Shown here one piece after another: positions 62,688-64,000 of a stretch of 64,000 nt of DNA. How positions within the stretch are numbered: the first letter of the stretch is position 1; the number at the start of each line of letters is the position of its first letter. The DNA comes from Paracoccaceae bacterium. GTDB taxonomy: Bacteria; Pseudomonadota; Alphaproteobacteria; Rhodobacterales; Rhodobacteraceae. The translations under genes and the position numbers were made by a program. The stretch is from assembly GCA_014872815.1 (NCBI GenBank), contig WKFK01000014.1, positions 806,001-870,000 of the forward strand, given 5' to 3'. The notes below the pieces were generated by a model. The model saw nothing but the letters and a program-made list of their open reading frames with translations. It had not been told where the DNA came from and made no database searches.

Positions 62688-63551
62688 GTGAAAGACACCG
62701 CCCAAGAAACGATAAACAAGATTTATGACAGCTTGACGCGGGCCGAACGCCAGCTTGCCAGCGTAATTTTGGAAAACTACCCCATGTCAGGCATGGGCTC
62801 GATCACCCGTCTGGCGGAGAAAGCTTCTGTCTCTACGCCTACTGTTGCACGCATGGTGCAAAAGCTCGGATACTCTGGCTTCCCAGAGTTTCAGGACGCA
62901 TTACGTCAGGAGGTGGAAGCCCGGTTTTCCAACCCCATCGCAAAACATGAAAGCTGGGCACAAAGCGCTCCGGAAGCCCATATTCTCAACCGCTTTACCG
63001 ATGCGGTCATGGCAAACATCCGGCAAACGTTGGCGAATATCGACTCAGATCAATTTGACGCTCTCACGGCCCTGCTCGCCGACGAAAAGCGTGCGCTGTA
63101 TATCACCGGCGGCCGCATCACACATGCGTTGAGCGAGTATCTACACTTGCACATGCAGGTCATTCGCGCCCGCGTGCGCCATATCAGAGGCACCTCAAAT
63201 GCATGGCCACACGACTTGCTGGACATGTCAGAAGCCGATGTTGTGTTGATTTACGATATTCGCCGCTACGAGAACTCCACCCTTCGGCTGGCCGAGATCG
63301 CGAAAGCGCGCGGCGCCAAGATTGCTCTGATCACGGATCAATGGCAAAGCCCGATCAGCCAGTATGCTGACGTCTCACTAAAATGTCGGATCGAAGCCCC
63401 GTCAGCGTGGGATTCCACCATCGCTATGATGCTTCTATCCGAGACCTTGATTGCCGCCGTGCAGGAGGCACGCTGGGATCAAACTGAGAGCCGAATGCAC
63501 ACGCTAGAAGACATGTTTGATCAGACAAAAATCTTCCGAAAATTCGTCTAA
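62688..63551 (+). CDS. MurR/RpiR family transcriptional regulator
   Basis: 287 aa from GTG 62688. The N-terminal RpiR helix-turn-helix is SITRLAEKASVSTPTVARMV (about residues 37-56), with KLGYSGFPEFQDALR after it. A SIS domain follows from about residue 125 (RALYITGGRITHALSEYL to ALITDQWQSPISQYADVSL). SIS domains usually sense phosphosugars, but this subgroup also controls amine and other catabolic operons. It is divergent from the TRAP/ligase operon and is its likely regulator. Confidence 0.88.
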   Translation: MKDTAQETINKIYDSLTRAERQLASVILENYPMSGMGSITRLAEKASVSTPTVARMVQKLGYSGFPEFQDALRQEVEARFSNPIAKHESWAQSAPEAHILNRFTDAVMANIRQTLANIDSDQFDALTALLADEKRALYITGGRITHALSEYLHLHMQVIRARVRHIRGTSNAWPHDLLDMSEADVVLIYDIRRYENSTLRLAEIAKARGAKIALITDQWQSPISQYADVSLKCRIEAPSAWDSTIAMMLLSETLIAAVQEARWDQTESRMHTLEDMFDQTKIFRKFV

Positions 63552-63834
63552 CCCCCAAAAGCACGAAGCCACCCATAGAACTTCACGCCTAGGTAGATTT
63601 CAGCAAACAGGTGCCAAATTCCCGCCTTATTTTCAGGGAGATCACGGAATTTGCCCTTGAAACACTGGGTTAACAAAAGATTAATTTTTTCCCTTTCGTT
63701 TTCGCTGACGCCGCTTTTTGACCGCATTTCTTGAGCATACTCAGCCTAACAGACCGACAAAAACGTCGGCAGTAGTGCGTTACAGAGTTAGGCGGGTTTT
63801 AAGCACAGACACAGCACCAGAAAGGGCTGGGACT
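63552..63834. other. Non-coding gap before the response regulator gene
   Basis: 283 bases with no convincing coding frame. It is AT-rich around 63665-63705, which probably holds the promoter of the response regulator gene. No clear terminator is seen after the RpiR gene. Confidence 0.4.
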
Positions 63835-64000
63835 ATGAAAATTTTGGCCGTTGATGACGATGAACACATCTGCGAACTGCTTTCCGAGGCGATCGCAGCC
63901 AAAACCTCACATAGCATTGTCACTGTGACCTCAGGACCAGACGCCATTCGGGCAATAGCCAAAGCCAAGATCCCCTTTGACTGCATTATTCTGGACATCC
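63835..64000 (+). CDS. Response regulator receiver protein (3' end cut by window)
   Basis: 55 codons visible, starting MKILAVDDDEHICELLSEAI, with AAAGGG upstream of the ATG. The acidic cluster DDD (residues 7-9) and the phosphorylated Asp in DCIILDI near the edge (about residue 54) mark a receiver domain. The output domain lies outside the window, so its role cannot be given. Confidence 0.85.
   Translation, partial: MKILAVDDDEHICELLSEAIAAKTSHSIVTVTSGPDAIRAIAKAKIPFDCIILDI

Noticed and set aside
1..64000. tRNA, rRNA, insertion sequences, integrases, prophage genes or toxin-antitoxin pairs
   Set aside because: None could be recognised on either strand; the region reads as stable core and catabolic chromosome.

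Overview
The window looks like a chromosomal segment of an alphaproteobacterium of the Roseobacter group (Rhodobacteraceae sensu lato). The basis is moderately high GC, a complete aerobic cob gene set, a TRAP transporter, a DUF3572 gene divergent from a pleD-type gene, Lin0512 and DUF1636 genes beside cob genes, and dense catabolic operons with 1-4 base start/stop overlaps. The genus cannot be fixed by eye. I see no rRNA, tRNA, insertion sequence, phage gene or CRISPR array.

Layout. 1-2.6 kb: a truncated citrate-synthase-like citryl-CoA lyase, a class III CoA-transferase and an IclR regulator. 3.8-13.4 kb: a nine-gene minus-strand operon for tryptophan and anthranilate: 2-aminobenzoyl-CoA monooxygenase/reductase, SDR, MarR regulator, crotonase-fold enzyme, acyl-CoA dehydrogenase, 2-aminobenzoate-CoA ligase, tryptophan dioxygenase, kynureninase and a Rid protein. 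Kynurenine formamidase is missing from it. 14-19.6 kb: xanthine dehydrogenase (xdhA, xdhB, xdhC) with a divergent LysR gene. 19.7-25.8 kb: signalling genes, namely an H-NOX-like protein without the heme histidine paired with an HNOBA-GGDEF cyclase, a DUF4153 membrane protein, a HAD phosphatase, DUF3572, and a PleD-like cyclase whose first receiver is degenerate. 26-28.4 kb: an ECF sigma factor, putative anti-sigma factor, periplasmic sensor-like protein and five-EF-hand protein. 28.6-32 kb: single genes (DUF983, Nudix, EamA, DUF2061, XRE).

32-37.5 kb: L-carnitine catabolism. A carnitine dehydrogenase/thioesterase fusion and a BKACE (dehydrocarnitine cleavage) gene lie apart, with a CdhR-like regulator divergent from the BKACE gene; together they would yield glycine betaine. 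37.6-54.6 kb: cobalamin synthesis. An adenosylcobalamin riboswitch near 40.4-40.6 kb precedes DUF1636-cobW-cobN-cobG-cobH-cobI-cobJ; cobL-cobE-cobM-cobB-cobA-cobF follow, and cobK lies antisense between the two blocks. cobO, two Lin0512 genes and cobQ run the other way. cobS, cobT and the late nucleotide-loop genes are not in the window.

54.6-63.5 kb: a set I read as uptake and gamma-glutamylation of a small amino alcohol, most likely ethanolamine. It has a TRAP transporter, a glutamine-synthetase-like ligase, an Fe-type alcohol dehydrogenase, an aldehyde dehydrogenase, an N-formylglutamate-amidohydrolase-like enzyme and an RpiR regulator. The TRAP receptor has Phe where nearly all TRAP receptors carry the carboxylate-binding Arg. 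A response regulator gene runs off the right edge.
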